Shown in pieces: positions 1-8,028 of a DNA stretch of 64,000 nucleotides; position 1 is the stretch's first letter; every line of letters starts with the position of its first letter. The position numbers and the translations under genes were made by a program. This DNA is from JAKAGZ01 sp963783855 (GTDB lineage: Bacteria > Bacteroidota > Ignavibacteria > Ignavibacteriales > Ignavibacteriaceae): NCBI GenBank assembly GCA_963783855.1, contig CAWAPE010000007.1, positions 1 through 64,000 of the forward strand. Reading direction: 5' to 3'. The notes beneath the pieces were generated by a model. The model was not told where the DNA came from. It worked only from the letters and a program-made list of their open reading frames with translations, and did not search any database.

Positions 1-7
1 AAACAAA

Positions 8-40
8 AATCCCAGTCATTTGGCTGGGATTTTTTTTTTT
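8..40. terminator. Rho-independent terminator hairpin
   Basis: Arms AATCCCAG (8-15) and CTGGGATT (24-31) close a short loop and are followed by a run of T on the plus strand. The gene it serves lies left of the window, because the only nearby gene here runs on the minus strand. Confidence 0.75.
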
Positions 41-111
41 AAATAGTGACCAGGAAAGGAGTTGCATCCTGCCTGCCCCGCAGAATGAAATGAAGCGGGG
101 TCCCCGCTACT

Positions 112-147
112 AAAAAAAAACCCGGTCATTAGGCCGGGTTTTTTTGT
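112..147. terminator. Bidirectional terminator after the ImmA/IrrE gene
   Basis: Arms AACCCGG (119-125) and CCGGGTT (134-140) are flanked by an A-run on the left and a T-run on the right, so it can end transcription from either side. It lies about 30 bases past the stop of the minus-strand ImmA/IrrE gene. Confidence 0.75.
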
Positions 148-173
148 TTTAAATATTAATTTATAATAATGAG

Positions 174-806
174 TTAAAAGTCTTCCAGTAATTTTTCTAT
201 TATTATTCTTTTGGTAATTACCCCTGCTGAAACCTCAAATTTATTGCAGATTTTAGGAGAAATCCTTTCTGCAATTTTTATATCTTCAATACCCGGCAGA
301 GTTTTTTTAATTTCTTTGACGTCAGGAATATATTGCTGAAAAGAAATTTGCAAATCTTTTAATGGCACTAATAATCTACCGGCAAATTCGTATGCTTGTT
401 GCTCTATCCAATTGTATTCATTTTCTGGTATATTCTGTATCAGTTCAATCCATTCCTCTTCGTTATTAATTCCAAAATTTTGATAAACATTTTTGTGTAA
501 GATAAAATGCCCGATTTCATGTGCAACTGAGTATCTTATTCTGTTCAGATACCTGTCGTCCATATATTCTTCTTCATCTACTACTATACCAGAAAAATCA
601 CCTAATAAAAATGAATCTATATCACCCGTCCTTTTCAAATCTAAAAGTGGACGAATTTCAAGATTTAAATCAAATTCTATAATATGGAAAATATCTATAG
701 GTATTTTGTTATCTGAATGGATATCTCTGAAATCATCAGCTATTTTTCTAATTTCATCAAACTGTATGAATGGCGCTTTAAATGAAGCAGGAACGAAATC
801 TGTCAT
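174..806 (-). CDS. ImmA/IrrE-type zinc metallopeptidase
   Basis: A 210-residue soluble protein of the ImmA/IrrE (COG2856) family. The zinc motif HEIGH is at residues 96-100, and the downstream conserved block with the third ligand candidate reads EQQAYEFAGRLLVP. Members of this family usually cleave or inactivate an adjacent XRE-type repressor after a signal such as DNA damage or phage induction. The XRE gene lies immediately upstream with 6 bases between them, so the two form a bicistron. The start has an AAGGA-like ribosome site. The target being the neighbouring repressor is inference from family behaviour. Such pairs occur in mobile elements, toxin-antitoxin-like modules and defence loci, and no integrase is visible here. 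Confidence 0.85.
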   Translation of the reverse strand: MTDFVPASFKAPFIQFDEIRKIADDFRDIHSDNKIPIDIFHIIEFDLNLEIRPLLDLKRTGDIDSFLLGDFSGIVVDEEEYMDDRYLNRIRYSVAHEIGHFILHKNVYQNFGINNEEEWIELIQNIPENEYNWIEQQAYEFAGRLLVPLKDLQISFQQYIPDVKEIKKTLPGIEDIKIAERISPKICNKFEVSAGVITKRIIIEKLLEDF

Positions 807-812
807 TATCCT

Positions 813-1175
813 TTAGTTTTGTTTTAGTAATTTTGCAAGGTTTTTCATTTCTTCGGTGGTTGGTTTTTGCCCACGTAATGTTCTGTAAAAAAGCGGCAAT
901 TTCGCTACAATATTTTCATCTGTCAGTATATCTGCAGGAATTTCTCCTCTGCTTGCTGATGCAAGATCAAAAAAAGTAAACCAATCAGTGCTGTTTTTTT
1001 CTATTTTCAATTCTTTAGCCCATTTAATGAGCGTCTTTTCGTCTGATGGCGGAAGCAGAATACTTCTTTCTATTTTACTCCAATTACTGGCATCATGTCC
1101 GTATTTTTTGCAAAATTCTCTTAATCCCAGTCCGGATTTAAGCCTTAATTCTTTTATAAAATCCCCAAATTTCAT
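813..1175 (-). CDS. XRE-family helix-turn-helix transcriptional repressor
   Basis: A 120-residue protein. Its N-terminal two thirds carry a lambda-repressor-like helix-turn-helix (GLGLREFCKKYG, then DASNWSKIER around residues 17-38). A short C-terminal helical region could be the oligomerisation or protease-recognition part. It is first gene of a two-gene unit with the ImmA/IrrE protease. An AGAGGG ribosome site sits just before the ATG. An inverted repeat TGTGGT-N9-ACCACA at 1195-1215 overlaps the -10 of a good promoter, which fits autorepression. The function as repressor relieved by the protease is inferred from the family and layout. Confidence 0.82.
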   Translation of the reverse strand: MKFGDFIKELRLKSGLGLREFCKKYGHDASNWSKIERSILLPPSDEKTLIKWAKELKIEKNSTDWFTFFDLASASRGEIPADILTDENIVAKLPLFYRTLRGQKPTTEEMKNLAKLLKQN

Positions 1176-1194
1176 TTTACCCTCTAATTTTTAT

Positions 1195-1231
1195 TGTGGT
1201 TAAATATATACCACACTAACTGAATTGTCAA
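1195..1231 (-). promoter_or_regulatory. Promoter and operator of the XRE-ImmA pair
   Basis: On the minus strand TTGACA (1231-1226) and TATATT (1208-1203) are separated by exactly 17 bases. A perfect inverted repeat, TGTGGT at 1195-1200 and ACCACA at 1210-1215 with a 9-base AT-rich spacer, brackets the -10 element. The repeat ends 20 bases upstream of the XRE start codon, the usual place for an autoregulatory XRE operator. Confidence 0.65.
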
Positions 1232-1253
1232 GTTATTAATGAGTGACGGTTAA

Positions 1254-1325
1254 TTTCACCCCACACTCTCTTCAACAATCTTAATTTCTTCTTCTGTTAA
1301 TCCGTAAAGCTCGAAACCATTTTTG
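1254..1325 (-). pseudogene. Remnant of a restriction-modification gene C-terminus (duplicated 3' end)
   Basis: This stretch nearly repeats 1604-1674, the 3' end of the restriction-modification gene. More than 45 bases are identical up to the point where the copies diverge. Read on the minus strand it encodes ELYGLTEEEIKIVEESVG and a stop, the same final 18 residues as the intact gene, with a different sequence before it (SKNGF instead of DKMVY). It is either the last piece of a deleted paralogue or a partial duplication. There is no start or upstream coding sequence. Confidence 0.75.
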
Positions 1326-1382
1326 CTTGTCTGACACGGCTTTACCGTGGTTATGATATCGTAAAAGCAATAAATAATTTAT

Positions 1383-1547
1383 TGAACTCCTACGGAGTTC
1401 TTTTTTCCGGGTATTTCCTATTCTACAAATATTAAACCCCTACGGGGTTTCTTTATTCAATTATGACAATTGCATTCAACTGCTTAGGAGTTGAATGTTT
1501 GTAGAAACAATAAGCAAAAAAAATAAAAGGAACTCCTTAGGAGTTCA
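1383..1547. repeat. Cluster of four short palindromes (REP-like)
   Basis: Four small palindromes lie between the two copies of the gene end: GAACTCCTACGGAGTTC (around 1384-1400), AAACCCCTACGGGGTTT (around 1434-1450), CATTCAACTGCTTAGGAGTTGAATG (1474-1498 region, partly imperfect) and GAACTCCTTAGGAGTTC (around 1530-1546). Their alternating orientation and shared CTYAGGAG/CTACGGAG core resemble REP-type elements mobilised by Y1 transposases. No transposase gene is present. The rest of 1176-1605 holds no gene. Confidence 0.6.
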
Positions 1548-1605
1548 ACAGTGAGATTTTAAGAGAGGTTAATTTATTGCGGTTTCGTTGCTGGATTGTT
1601 TTTAT

Positions 1606-4299
1606 TCACCCCACACTCTCTTCAACAATCTTAATTTCTTCTTCTGTTAAGCCGTAAAGTTCGTAAACCATTTTGTCTATTTCTTTGTCTGTTTGGGAAA
1701 TTGTTTCCTGGAGAGAGTTTATTTCTTTTTTGTATTCATTAAAGTATTCTTCCCACTCTTCCTGCTGTTTTAATGAAAGCTTTACTTTTTTCTTTTTTAA
1801 TTCTGAAAGAAATGTTCTGAAATCGTGATTGTAAAATTCTTTCAGTTTGTTTGAAAGTTTGTCCACAGGGAAGTTTGTGGTAATGCGGGAGAGGAATACG
1901 AGTTTTTTTTCTTTTATAATTCCATTTAAATTATTCATAGACTCAACATGTTTTTCAAAAGATTTTTGGGTTATTTCATCCGGAATTTTAATGTAAGTAG
2001 AACTTAAATTAGGAGATGAATATAACAAATAACCACCAGCCATTCTCAATCCATCAAAAAAGCACTCAAACATATATTGATATAATTTAGAGTTTAACCA
2101 AGCTATTAAGAATTTAGGATTTACGTTTTCACAAAATGAATGTAAACAATTTGTGTTAATAGAGCTGTATTGTCCAGCTTCATCATAAACTGCCTCTAAA
2201 CGTAAAGCGATTTTAGCAACGATTATTTTAGGTGAACCATAAAGAATTTTCCTGTTCTTACTTATGATTTCTGAATCTTTTGGCAAATAAGGTGTTAAAT
2301 AATGTTCTCCCTTATCAGTTAATTCCTCAAGTCCCCAAAGGAAAGAATATCTATCAATGGTTCCCGTGTTTATTAAGTTAAATCCATTGGTTTCATTAAT
2401 CATTTTATGATAATTATCTGCTTCTTTTGCTGTTGACGTTGCATTAATTTTTGCAGCTTTGGTTAACGGGACGCTTTGTAAAATAATCTTTTCAGTTATT
2501 ATTAATTTAGAGTTTAATAAAAACCCCCAAATATTTTCGTTTAATAAAGAGAGTTTTTCCGAATTGAAATTGAATTTGTCAACAATAGAATTCTGATCAT
2601 CCTTAGTTAAACAACCACCAACAAAAATATTATATGCTTTTTCAGGTTTTCCCTTTTTAATTATACTAATAACTGGATATGTACTAACATCTTTAAAAAC
2701 AGAAGTATCAGAATAATCAATAATGGTGATTAACTGTGAGTTATTTAAAAAGAATTCTCGGAGCGCAATACCATAAGAAGCAGATAAAAACCTATTTGGT
2801 GTAATAAATGATAAATATTTGGATTGTTTTAAAAATTTAAATGCTCTTTCAAAGAAATAAATATATAAATCTACAGTACCCTTCGCGGTTATATAATTAT
2901 TTTTCAACCAAGTGTATTCTTTTTCTGAAAGAGATTTTTTTAATTCGATAGCATTCACATACGGCGGATTTCCAATAACAACATCGAATCCGCCTTCGTT
3001 CTCCGAACTTCGGCGGACAGGTCCTCCGGCTTGCATTATATCCGGGAATTCTTTTTCCCAATTAAAGGCTTTTTCGCCGGCGACTTCCGGGTCGTCAATA
3101 AGCGAGTTTCCACATTTTATATTGTTGTTCAGGTCCGAGAGTTTTCTTCCTTTTTCGGCGGTGCGCAGCCATAGAGAAAGTTTTGCAATTTCTACGGATT
3201 CCTCGTTTATGTCCACGCCGTAAAGGTTATTTTCAAGTATAGATTTTGAAACATCGGGAATTATAAAACTTTCCTGCAAAATTTCGTTACGGTATCCGTC
3301 CAGCATTTCGTGTTCGCTAATTAAAAATTCCAGTGCCTGGTTCAAAAACGCTCCGCTTCCACAGGCTGGATCGAGAATTTTAAGCGACAAAAGATACTCA
3401 CGGTATTCGTCCACCCTCCCCAAAAGTTCTTTTGCTTTTGCGGTAAGTTTTCCTTTTGCGGTTCTGCTGTTTTCAATTATTTCATTTTCTATAAAATCAA
3501 TTTCAAGCTCTTTCTTCTTTTCACCGCAAAGCGCGCCGACAGTGTTTTCAACAATATATTTTGTAATGTATTTGGGAGTGTAAAAAATCCCTTCTTTTTT
3601 CCTTCGTGATCTTTCTTTGTCTGTATCTGTACCTTCAATTTCTGCAGCAACCTGTTCAATTTCAGAAATGCTGTGTTCAAAAATGTGTCCGAGAATATTT
3701 ACATCCACTTCTGTGTTAAAATCGTAATTGGATAATTTAAGAGATTGTTTTTCTAAAATTTCATCTTCAATAATTAAATTATCCAGCAAATCATCTTTTC
3801 TGAAAAGTCCACCATTGTAAGCTGGAATTTCCCAGTTTTCATATTTATGCCCTACATCTAAGTGCCCGAATAATTTTACAAACCTGCTGTAAAGTGTAAC
3901 CGGTTCATCAAGCTTTTCTAAATCTTTCCATTGCTTAATTATGCGTGAAATTGCGTTAGGCGGAAGGAGTCCTCTGTCTTCTGCAAAAAGCACAAAAAGA
4001 ATTCTGTCTAAAAGTTTTTGGGATTTGTGGAAAAGCAGAAGTTTATTTTCATCCGGATTATTTTTAACAAGATTATCAAAAATATCTTTTTTGAATTTTG
4101 AATAATCCTTGTAAAGGTTGTCTGTCACATTTTCTTCGTGAAGCAGAGATTCTTTTTTAAGTTTTGCTGTAGTTCCGTTAAAAATGTTTGTGCTGCAAAG
4201 GAAGAGGTAAAATATTTTAAATCTTTCAAAATCCAGCTCGAATAAGATTAAACTCTTCGAATTCCGTTGCATTATCAATATAAAAACGAAGTCTTTCAA
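1606..4299 (-). CDS. Eco57I-like restriction-modification protein, methyltransferase and specificity part
   Basis: An 897-codon frame carrying the N6-adenine methyltransferase core. Motif I is DPACGSGAFL near residue 310, and the catalytic motif IV NPPY is near residue 445. The segment GIFYTPKYITKYIVENTVG, typical of Eco57I/TaqI-like enzymes, precedes motif I, and a TaqI-type target-recognition region with a charged coiled C-terminus follows. The nuclease part is encoded in the preceding frame (4226-4705). The annotated first residues, down to about FELDFERFK, are probably not a true start. The real protein would run on from the upstream frame by a +1 shift near 4243. An odd GC-rich insert, AGGPVRRSSENE, sits just before the NPPY block. 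Confidence 0.85.
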   Translation of the reverse strand: MKDFVFILIMQRNSKSLILFELDFERFKIFYLFLCSTNIFNGTTAKLKKESLLHEENVTDNLYKDYSKFKKDIFDNLVKNNPDENKLLLFHKSQKLLDRILFVLFAEDRGLLPPNAISRIIKQWKDLEKLDEPVTLYSRFVKLFGHLDVGHKYENWEIPAYNGGLFRKDDLLDNLIIEDEILEKQSLKLSNYDFNTEVDVNILGHIFEHSISEIEQVAAEIEGTDTDKERSRRKKEGIFYTPKYITKYIVENTVGALCGEKKKELEIDFIENEIIENSRTAKGKLTAKAKELLGRVDEYREYLLSLKILDPACGSGAFLNQALEFLISEHEMLDGYRNEILQESFIIPDVSKSILENNLYGVDINEESVEIAKLSLWLRTAEKGRKLSDLNNNIKCGNSLIDDPEVAGEKAFNWEKEFPDIMQAGGPVRRSSENEGGFDVVIGNPPYVNAIELKKSLSEKEYTWLKNNYITAKGTVDLYIYFFERAFKFLKQSKYLSFITPNRFLSASYGIALREFFLNNSQLITIIDYSDTSVFKDVSTYPVISIIKKGKPEKAYNIFVGGCLTKDDQNSIVDKFNFNSEKLSLLNENIWGFLLNSKLIITEKIILQSVPLTKAAKINATSTAKEADNYHKMINETNGFNLINTGTIDRYSFLWGLEELTDKGEHYLTPYLPKDSEIISKNRKILYGSPKIIVAKIALRLEAVYDEAGQYSSINTNCLHSFCENVNPKFLIAWLNSKLYQYMFECFFDGLRMAGGYLLYSSPNLSSTYIKIPDEITQKSFEKHVESMNNLNGIIKEKKLVFLSRITTNFPVDKLSNKLKEFYNHDFRTFLSELKKKKVKLSLKQQEEWEEYFNEYKKEINSLQETISQTDKEIDKMVYELYGLTEEEIKIVEESVG

Positions 4300-4705
4300 A
4301 ATTAGAGGTAATTACATATCTGCAATTAGATTGATTATTCTTGTAGCTGAATGCCTGTTCTTTTATGGATTCAAGATTGGGTGTTTTTGTAGATTTTAAT
4401 TCAATTACACCAATTGCTTTTCCGTTTTCCAGGATTGCGCCGTCAGCCTTTTTAGAATCTGTTTCGTTTTTGAATTCTGTAGTAAGGTTGTAATTTTTGT
4501 CCGGATTTATAGTGTAACCAAGAACTTCCACAAATATTTCGCGTAGAAAACCTTCCTGGTAATTTTCTTCTTTTAACAGTCGAATATTTTCAATTCGTTC
4601 TTTATCGCCATAAAATTCCAGAAATTTATCATAAGCGTTTTTTAATTCAGCCTGATCAAGCTGTTGAAGATATTTGTTAATAACTGATTTTTGAAAAAGC
4701 GGCAT
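4226..4705 (-). CDS. Eco57I-like restriction-modification protein, N-terminal nuclease part (frameshifted)
   Basis: A 159-codon frame ending shortly after EEFNL. It carries a PD-(D/E)xK-like nuclease signature, KKADGAILENG followed by IGVIELKS, matching the N-terminal endonuclease/HSDR-like domain of single-chain type IIG enzymes. The frame closes with IRAGF and a stop while the overlapping +1 frame continues as FELDFERFKIFY, which is the expected continuation of such proteins. Omitting the single base at 4243 (plus-strand T) joins them into one protein of about 1040 residues. As it stands the nuclease and methyltransferase are separated, so restriction may be inactive. Confidence 0.8.
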   Translation of the reverse strand: MPLFQKSVINKYLQQLDQAELKNAYDKFLEFYGDKERIENIRLLKEENYQEGFLREIFVEVLGYTINPDKNYNLTTEFKNETDSKKADGAILENGKAIGVIELKSTKTPNLESIKEQAFSYKNNQSNCRYVITSNFERLRFYIDNATEFEEFNLIRAGF

Positions 4706-4886
4706 AATTCCCGGTAGTTTATTTAAGTAAGTGTAATAAAATAGGCTATTTAGGGGAAAGATTGTAGCAAAAAATCAGAAGAAATTATAAGTCCGGGGAA
4801 ACGGGCAATACTTACCCTAATATTTTATATATTACTTAACTCTACTATAAAAAATATTTTATTTTGCTTCTTTTGGTATTTAATAA

Positions 4887-5738
4887 ATGAAAAAAATCGG
4901 GATAGCTTTCGGCGGCGGCGGTGCAAGAGGCCTGGCTCATATTTCAATGATAGAAGCCTTTGAAGAGCTTGGTTTAAAACCTTCTATTATATCTGGCACA
5001 AGCATAGGCGCAATTACAGGCGCGTTTTATGCAGCGGGATTTTCATCCAAAGAAATGAAGGCGATGTTAAAACGACTGCTTTTTCCAAGAAACGACAAAC
5101 CTTTCGACTTTCTCTGGAAATCTGATTTTGTAAAAATGTTTTCGATGTTTGATCCACAGTTTTTTAACAGCGGACTGATGAAGGGTGATAGATTTTATAA
5201 ATTTTTAGAGACAGAACTTGGAGCCACAACTTTTGAAGAACTGAAAACACCTTTAAAAATAGTTGCAACAGATTACTGGAATAAAGAAGAAGTGATTTTT
5301 GATGAAGGGGACTTATTACCGGCAATAAGAGCAAGTTATTCATTGCCGGGATTGTTAACTCCGGTTAAAATTAAAAAAAGGATTTTAATTGATGGCGGTG
5401 TAGTAAATCCAATTCCTTTTGATATTTTGTTAAATGAATGCGACATTACGGTTGCAATAGATATTACAGCATATAGAACAAGCAACGGAAAAGAATATCC
5501 CCCTACTTTTGAATCAGTTTTTACAACCTATCAGACAATGCAGAATTCAATAAATCAGCAAAAAATGAAGTTTATAAAACCCGATATTTACATCAGGCCG
5601 GAAATTTACGATGTACGGGTTTTCGATTTTTCCAAACACGAATCTATATTTAAGCAATCTGAAACCGCAAAAGATAATTTAAAGAGAAAGCTGGAAAAAT
5701 TATTAACGATTGAACCGGAAGCTGAAATGTTAAAGTAA
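4887..5738 (+). CDS. Patatin-like phospholipase (RssA/YchK type)
   Basis: A 283-residue cytoplasmic patatin-family acyl hydrolase. The oxyanion-hole glycine block GGGGARG is at residues 9-15, the nucleophile elbow GTSIG at 37-41 (Ser39), and the catalytic-dyad aspartate lies in LIDGGVVNP near residue 169. This Ser-Asp dyad hydrolyses acyl esters of phospholipids, but the substrate of bacterial RssA-like members is generally unknown. The gene stands alone, divergent from the restriction-modification gene. No signal peptide is visible. Confidence 0.88.
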   Translation: MKKIGIAFGGGGARGLAHISMIEAFEELGLKPSIISGTSIGAITGAFYAAGFSSKEMKAMLKRLLFPRNDKPFDFLWKSDFVKMFSMFDPQFFNSGLMKGDRFYKFLETELGATTFEELKTPLKIVATDYWNKEEVIFDEGDLLPAIRASYSLPGLLTPVKIKKRILIDGGVVNPIPFDILLNECDITVAIDITAYRTSNGKEYPPTFESVFTTYQTMQNSINQQKMKFIKPDIYIRPEIYDVRVFDFSKHESIFKQSETAKDNLKRKLEKLLTIEPEAEMLK

Positions 5739-5761
5739 TTCAGGTAATGCAAGCCCGCATT

Positions 5762-5797
5762 GTCATTTCGAACCCGGCAGAGCCGGGAGAGAAATCT
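5762..5797. repeat. Dispersed intergenic repeat, GTCATTTCGA...GAGAAATCT type
   Basis: The segment begins GTCATTTCGA, contains the perfect hairpin CCCGGC-AGA-GCCGGG (5773-5787) and ends GAGAAATCT. A related sequence lies at 27620-27702. This boundary pattern is familiar from dispersed palindromic repeats in Bacteroidota-type genomes. Nothing else is evident in 5739-5920. Confidence 0.5.
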
Positions 5798-5920
5798 TTT
5801 TCCACATTTATTATGACCATTAGTATTTTCGCAAAACCCTCACCATTTAGGTAGGGATTTTTTAAAATATATGAATGTGTATTTTGTTTATATCTTGGTC
5901 AGCCGTGCTGAAAATATTTT

Positions 5921-6070
5921 TTAACTTTTCACATCTCTAATAATTACCTTTTTCCCAATTTCATTGACACTGTATTTTATTCTAAACTTCTGATATGCGA
6001 GGATAAATTCATCGCTTTTATTTTCAATCTTTGAAATTCTTTTTCTTGTAGTGTCGGCGGGATTAAATTC
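5921..6070 (-). pseudogene. trmO: C-terminal part of trmO, out of frame
   Basis: Reading on the minus strand one base out of phase with the upstream frame gives EFNPADTTRKRISKIE, then FILAYQKFRIKYS and VIIRDVKS before a TAA at 5921-5923. This is the short C-terminal domain expected of TrmO/TsaA-like proteins. It joins the main frame cleanly (VQL then EFNPAD) if the base at 6071 is skipped. Confidence 0.72.
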
Positions 6071-6629
6071 TAAGCTGCACACGCGCATAGCCTAAAAGGT
6101 TAACATCCTTTTCTTTTTTAAGTTTTTCTGAAATATTTTTTGCTCTTTCTTCAATTACAATTTCATAAATATTTTCCGAATCATTTTTAACCCAGCCTGT
6201 AGCAGAGCCGGGGAATGAATCTGAATAAGGCAAATATGGTTTTATATCCAGGATTGGCGAACCATCCAGTATATCTGATTCAGAAATAAAAATTTTCAGT
6301 CCTTCAATTTTTTCAAGTTTAACGCAGCTTAGTCCAATCGGGTTTGGCCTGTAAGGTGCGCGCGTGGCAAATACACCAACTTTTTTTCTTGTGTGCCGCG
6401 GTGGAGTGACGAGTGGTTTCCAGTTTTCATTTAAATGAAATTGATAAATTATCCATAGTCGATCAAAGCCTTCTAACTCTTTTAGTGCCTGGTTAAAATT
6501 ATGTTTTGGATAAAGATTAATTATCGCATCAGTACCTTTTGCAAGTACGCCCTGTCTTGGTGTTTCATATCTTTGTTTCAGCTCTGATTGCAGGGAGCCA
6601 ATGGGTTTTAGAATTATTTCATTTTCCAT
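6063..6629 (-). CDS. trmO: tRNA (N6-threonylcarbamoyladenosine37-N6)-methyltransferase TrmO (frameshifted)
   Basis: TrmO/TsaA (VirR-like) family protein that uses SAM to methylate t6A at position 37 of certain tRNAs. Recognisable blocks are LKPIGSLQSELKQRYETPRQ near the start, VFATRAPYRPNPIGLS in the middle and DILDGSPILDIKPYLPYSD. I take the ATG at 6629 rather than the longer frame from 6662, because the family begins close to KPIG. The frame stops after GYARVQLRI. The missing C-terminal domain is present downstream in the +1 frame (5921-6070), so this is a frameshifted gene, about 246 codons if restored. The N-terminal catalytic beta-barrel is intact, so partial function is possible. Confidence 0.82.
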   Translation of the reverse strand: MENEIILKPIGSLQSELKQRYETPRQGVLAKGTDAIINLYPKHNFNQALKELEGFDRLWIIYQFHLNENWKPLVTPPRHTRKKVGVFATRAPYRPNPIGLSCVKLEKIEGLKIFISESDILDGSPILDIKPYLPYSDSFPGSATGWVKNDSENIYEIVIEERAKNISEKLKKEKDVNLLGYARVQLRI

Positions 6630-6879
6630 AATTAAACTTAAACAATTAATTGTCTTTTGCACTCTTATACAGCGTAACGGATTATTTGTCGAATAATAGT
6701 TCCTTGAAAGGTAATTTATTCCGAATTAACAGGACAACATTAAAACCGCCTTTGCAAAATGTGGCGATTTCTGGAAGGAACTTAATATGGGTATGGTTGA
6801 ATTAAAACGGAAAAAATGCGGTAAGAATAATTTACCCCGCTGAAAAAGATGGGGCCATTATCAAAAAAAGCTTTGCCGT

Positions 6880-7314
6880 TTATTTTTTTAAATAGAAATT
6901 TTTCACTGAGGGCAATAATGTAAATACGAGAATTAATATGGAAATAATTCCGTAGATAAGCTGCAGCGGTGGATCAGCCAGGAACCCGATCATAATTATT
7001 TCAACAAAAATCCAGATAATCAGACTCAATCCCGAAAGTAATGACCCGTACCATGCAATTCGAAGCTTTTTTAACAGGCCGAAAAATACTATCAATGGCA
7101 ATATTCCCAGGAATACAAAGAGCACAAAACCGGGAATTAAATAGCTACTGAACGGAGATTGGTTGAGTAAACTTATCTTCAAATTTATTAATTCGCCGGT
7201 GGGATCAATTATTAAGCAAAATCCTCCCGTAAGGCCACTCAATCCCTGAAAGAATAATACTAGCAAAAGCAACGATGTAGCAAGTGGTTTTGTTTCGTTA
7301 CGTTCCATATTCAA
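6880..7314 (-). CDS. Four-helix integral membrane protein, function unknown
   Basis: A 144-residue protein of four hydrophobic segments, roughly residues 13-33, 56-78, 86-110 and 112-138, with short loops and a basic end NFYLKK. I do not recognise a family motif. It is a single gene on the minus strand with no obvious operon partner. The 217 bases upstream of trmO that follow it contain a short open stretch ending in CGKNNLPR, which looks like debris rather than a gene. Confidence 0.7.
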   Translation of the reverse strand: MNMERNETKPLATSLLLLVLFFQGLSGLTGGFCLIIDPTGELINLKISLLNQSPFSSYLIPGFVLFVFLGILPLIVFFGLLKKLRIAWYGSLLSGLSLIIWIFVEIIMIGFLADPPLQLIYGIISILILVFTLLPSVKNFYLKK

Positions 7315-7504
7315 CTTTTTTTAAGGTTTTTATAGCAATCAGTCATCAAATCAGGATACGTGAATGCTGTTATTATATAGTAAAATTACAAATAAAATTT
7401 TTTTTTGTCTAATCATAAAAATTGAGTTATACGTTTTATTATTTGATTTTATTAATTAGCCAGACGGACTCATGCCCACTTTAAAAGTATAGGCACTTAA
7501 TCAT

Positions 7505-7512
7505 TATATTTG
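7505..7512 (+). promoter_or_regulatory. Putative -7 element (TATATTTG) of the thioesterase gene
   Basis: TATATTTG matches the Bacteroidota -7 consensus TAnnTTTG and lies 31 bases before the ATG at 7543. No good -33 TTG/TTTG is present at the expected spacing, so this is tentative. Confidence 0.35.
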
Positions 7513-7542
7513 TACATCGATTAATAAACAATTATTAAAAAA

Positions 7543-8028
7543 ATGAAAATTAAAGCAATACAGGACTACTACCCGGATGAACTTAATTATTGTTACGGGT
7601 GCGGAAAACTAAACGAACATGGGCACCAGATTAAAAGCTATTGGGAAGGTGACGAAACGGTTGCCCGTTTTAGCCCAAAGGAGTATCACACAGCAATTCC
7701 CGGCTTTGTTTACGGTGGATTGATTGCATCATTAATTGATTGCCACGGGACCGGGACGGCAGCCCTTGCGTCATACAAAAATGAAAACCGGGACTTTGAT
7801 TCAGAACCGGCATTCCGTTTTGTAACGGCTTCTCTACAGGTTGATTATCTTCGCCCCACTCCGCTCGGTGTTGAACTGGAACTGAGGGGAAAGGTGGTTG
7901 AGCTAAAGGGAAGAAAGGTGATCTCCGAGATTACACTTTCTGCAAACGGGGAAGTAACAGCTAAAGGAAAAGTTGTTGCAGTTCAAATGCCAGAAAAAAT
8001 GATGAAAGATATTTCTTCCGTAAAATGA
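7543..8028 (+). CDS. PaaI-like hotdog-fold thioesterase
   Basis: A 161-residue hotdog-fold protein. The N-terminus carries the NYCYGCGKLNEHGHQ block seen in a subgroup of PaaI/4HBT thioesterases (usually CFGCG-x-NP-x-GL). The substrate-site segment PGFVYGGLIASLIDCHGTGT follows around residue 57, and a beta-rich C-terminus ends in AKGKVVAVQMPEK. It probably hydrolyses an acyl-CoA thioester; the specific acyl group cannot be read from sequence. Its stop overlaps the ATG of the next small gene (ATGA at 8025-8028), so they are translationally coupled. Confidence 0.8.
   Translation: MKIKAIQDYYPDELNYCYGCGKLNEHGHQIKSYWEGDETVARFSPKEYHTAIPGFVYGGLIASLIDCHGTGTAALASYKNENRDFDSEPAFRFVTASLQVDYLRPTPLGVELELRGKVVELKGRKVISEITLSANGEVTAKGKVVAVQMPEKMMKDISSVK

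Noticed and set aside
6718..6845. Short open stretch KTAFAKCGDFWKELNMG and onwards between trmO and the membrane protein
   Set aside because: Only about 37 codons without a start or ribosome site, and no homology I recognise; probably debris.
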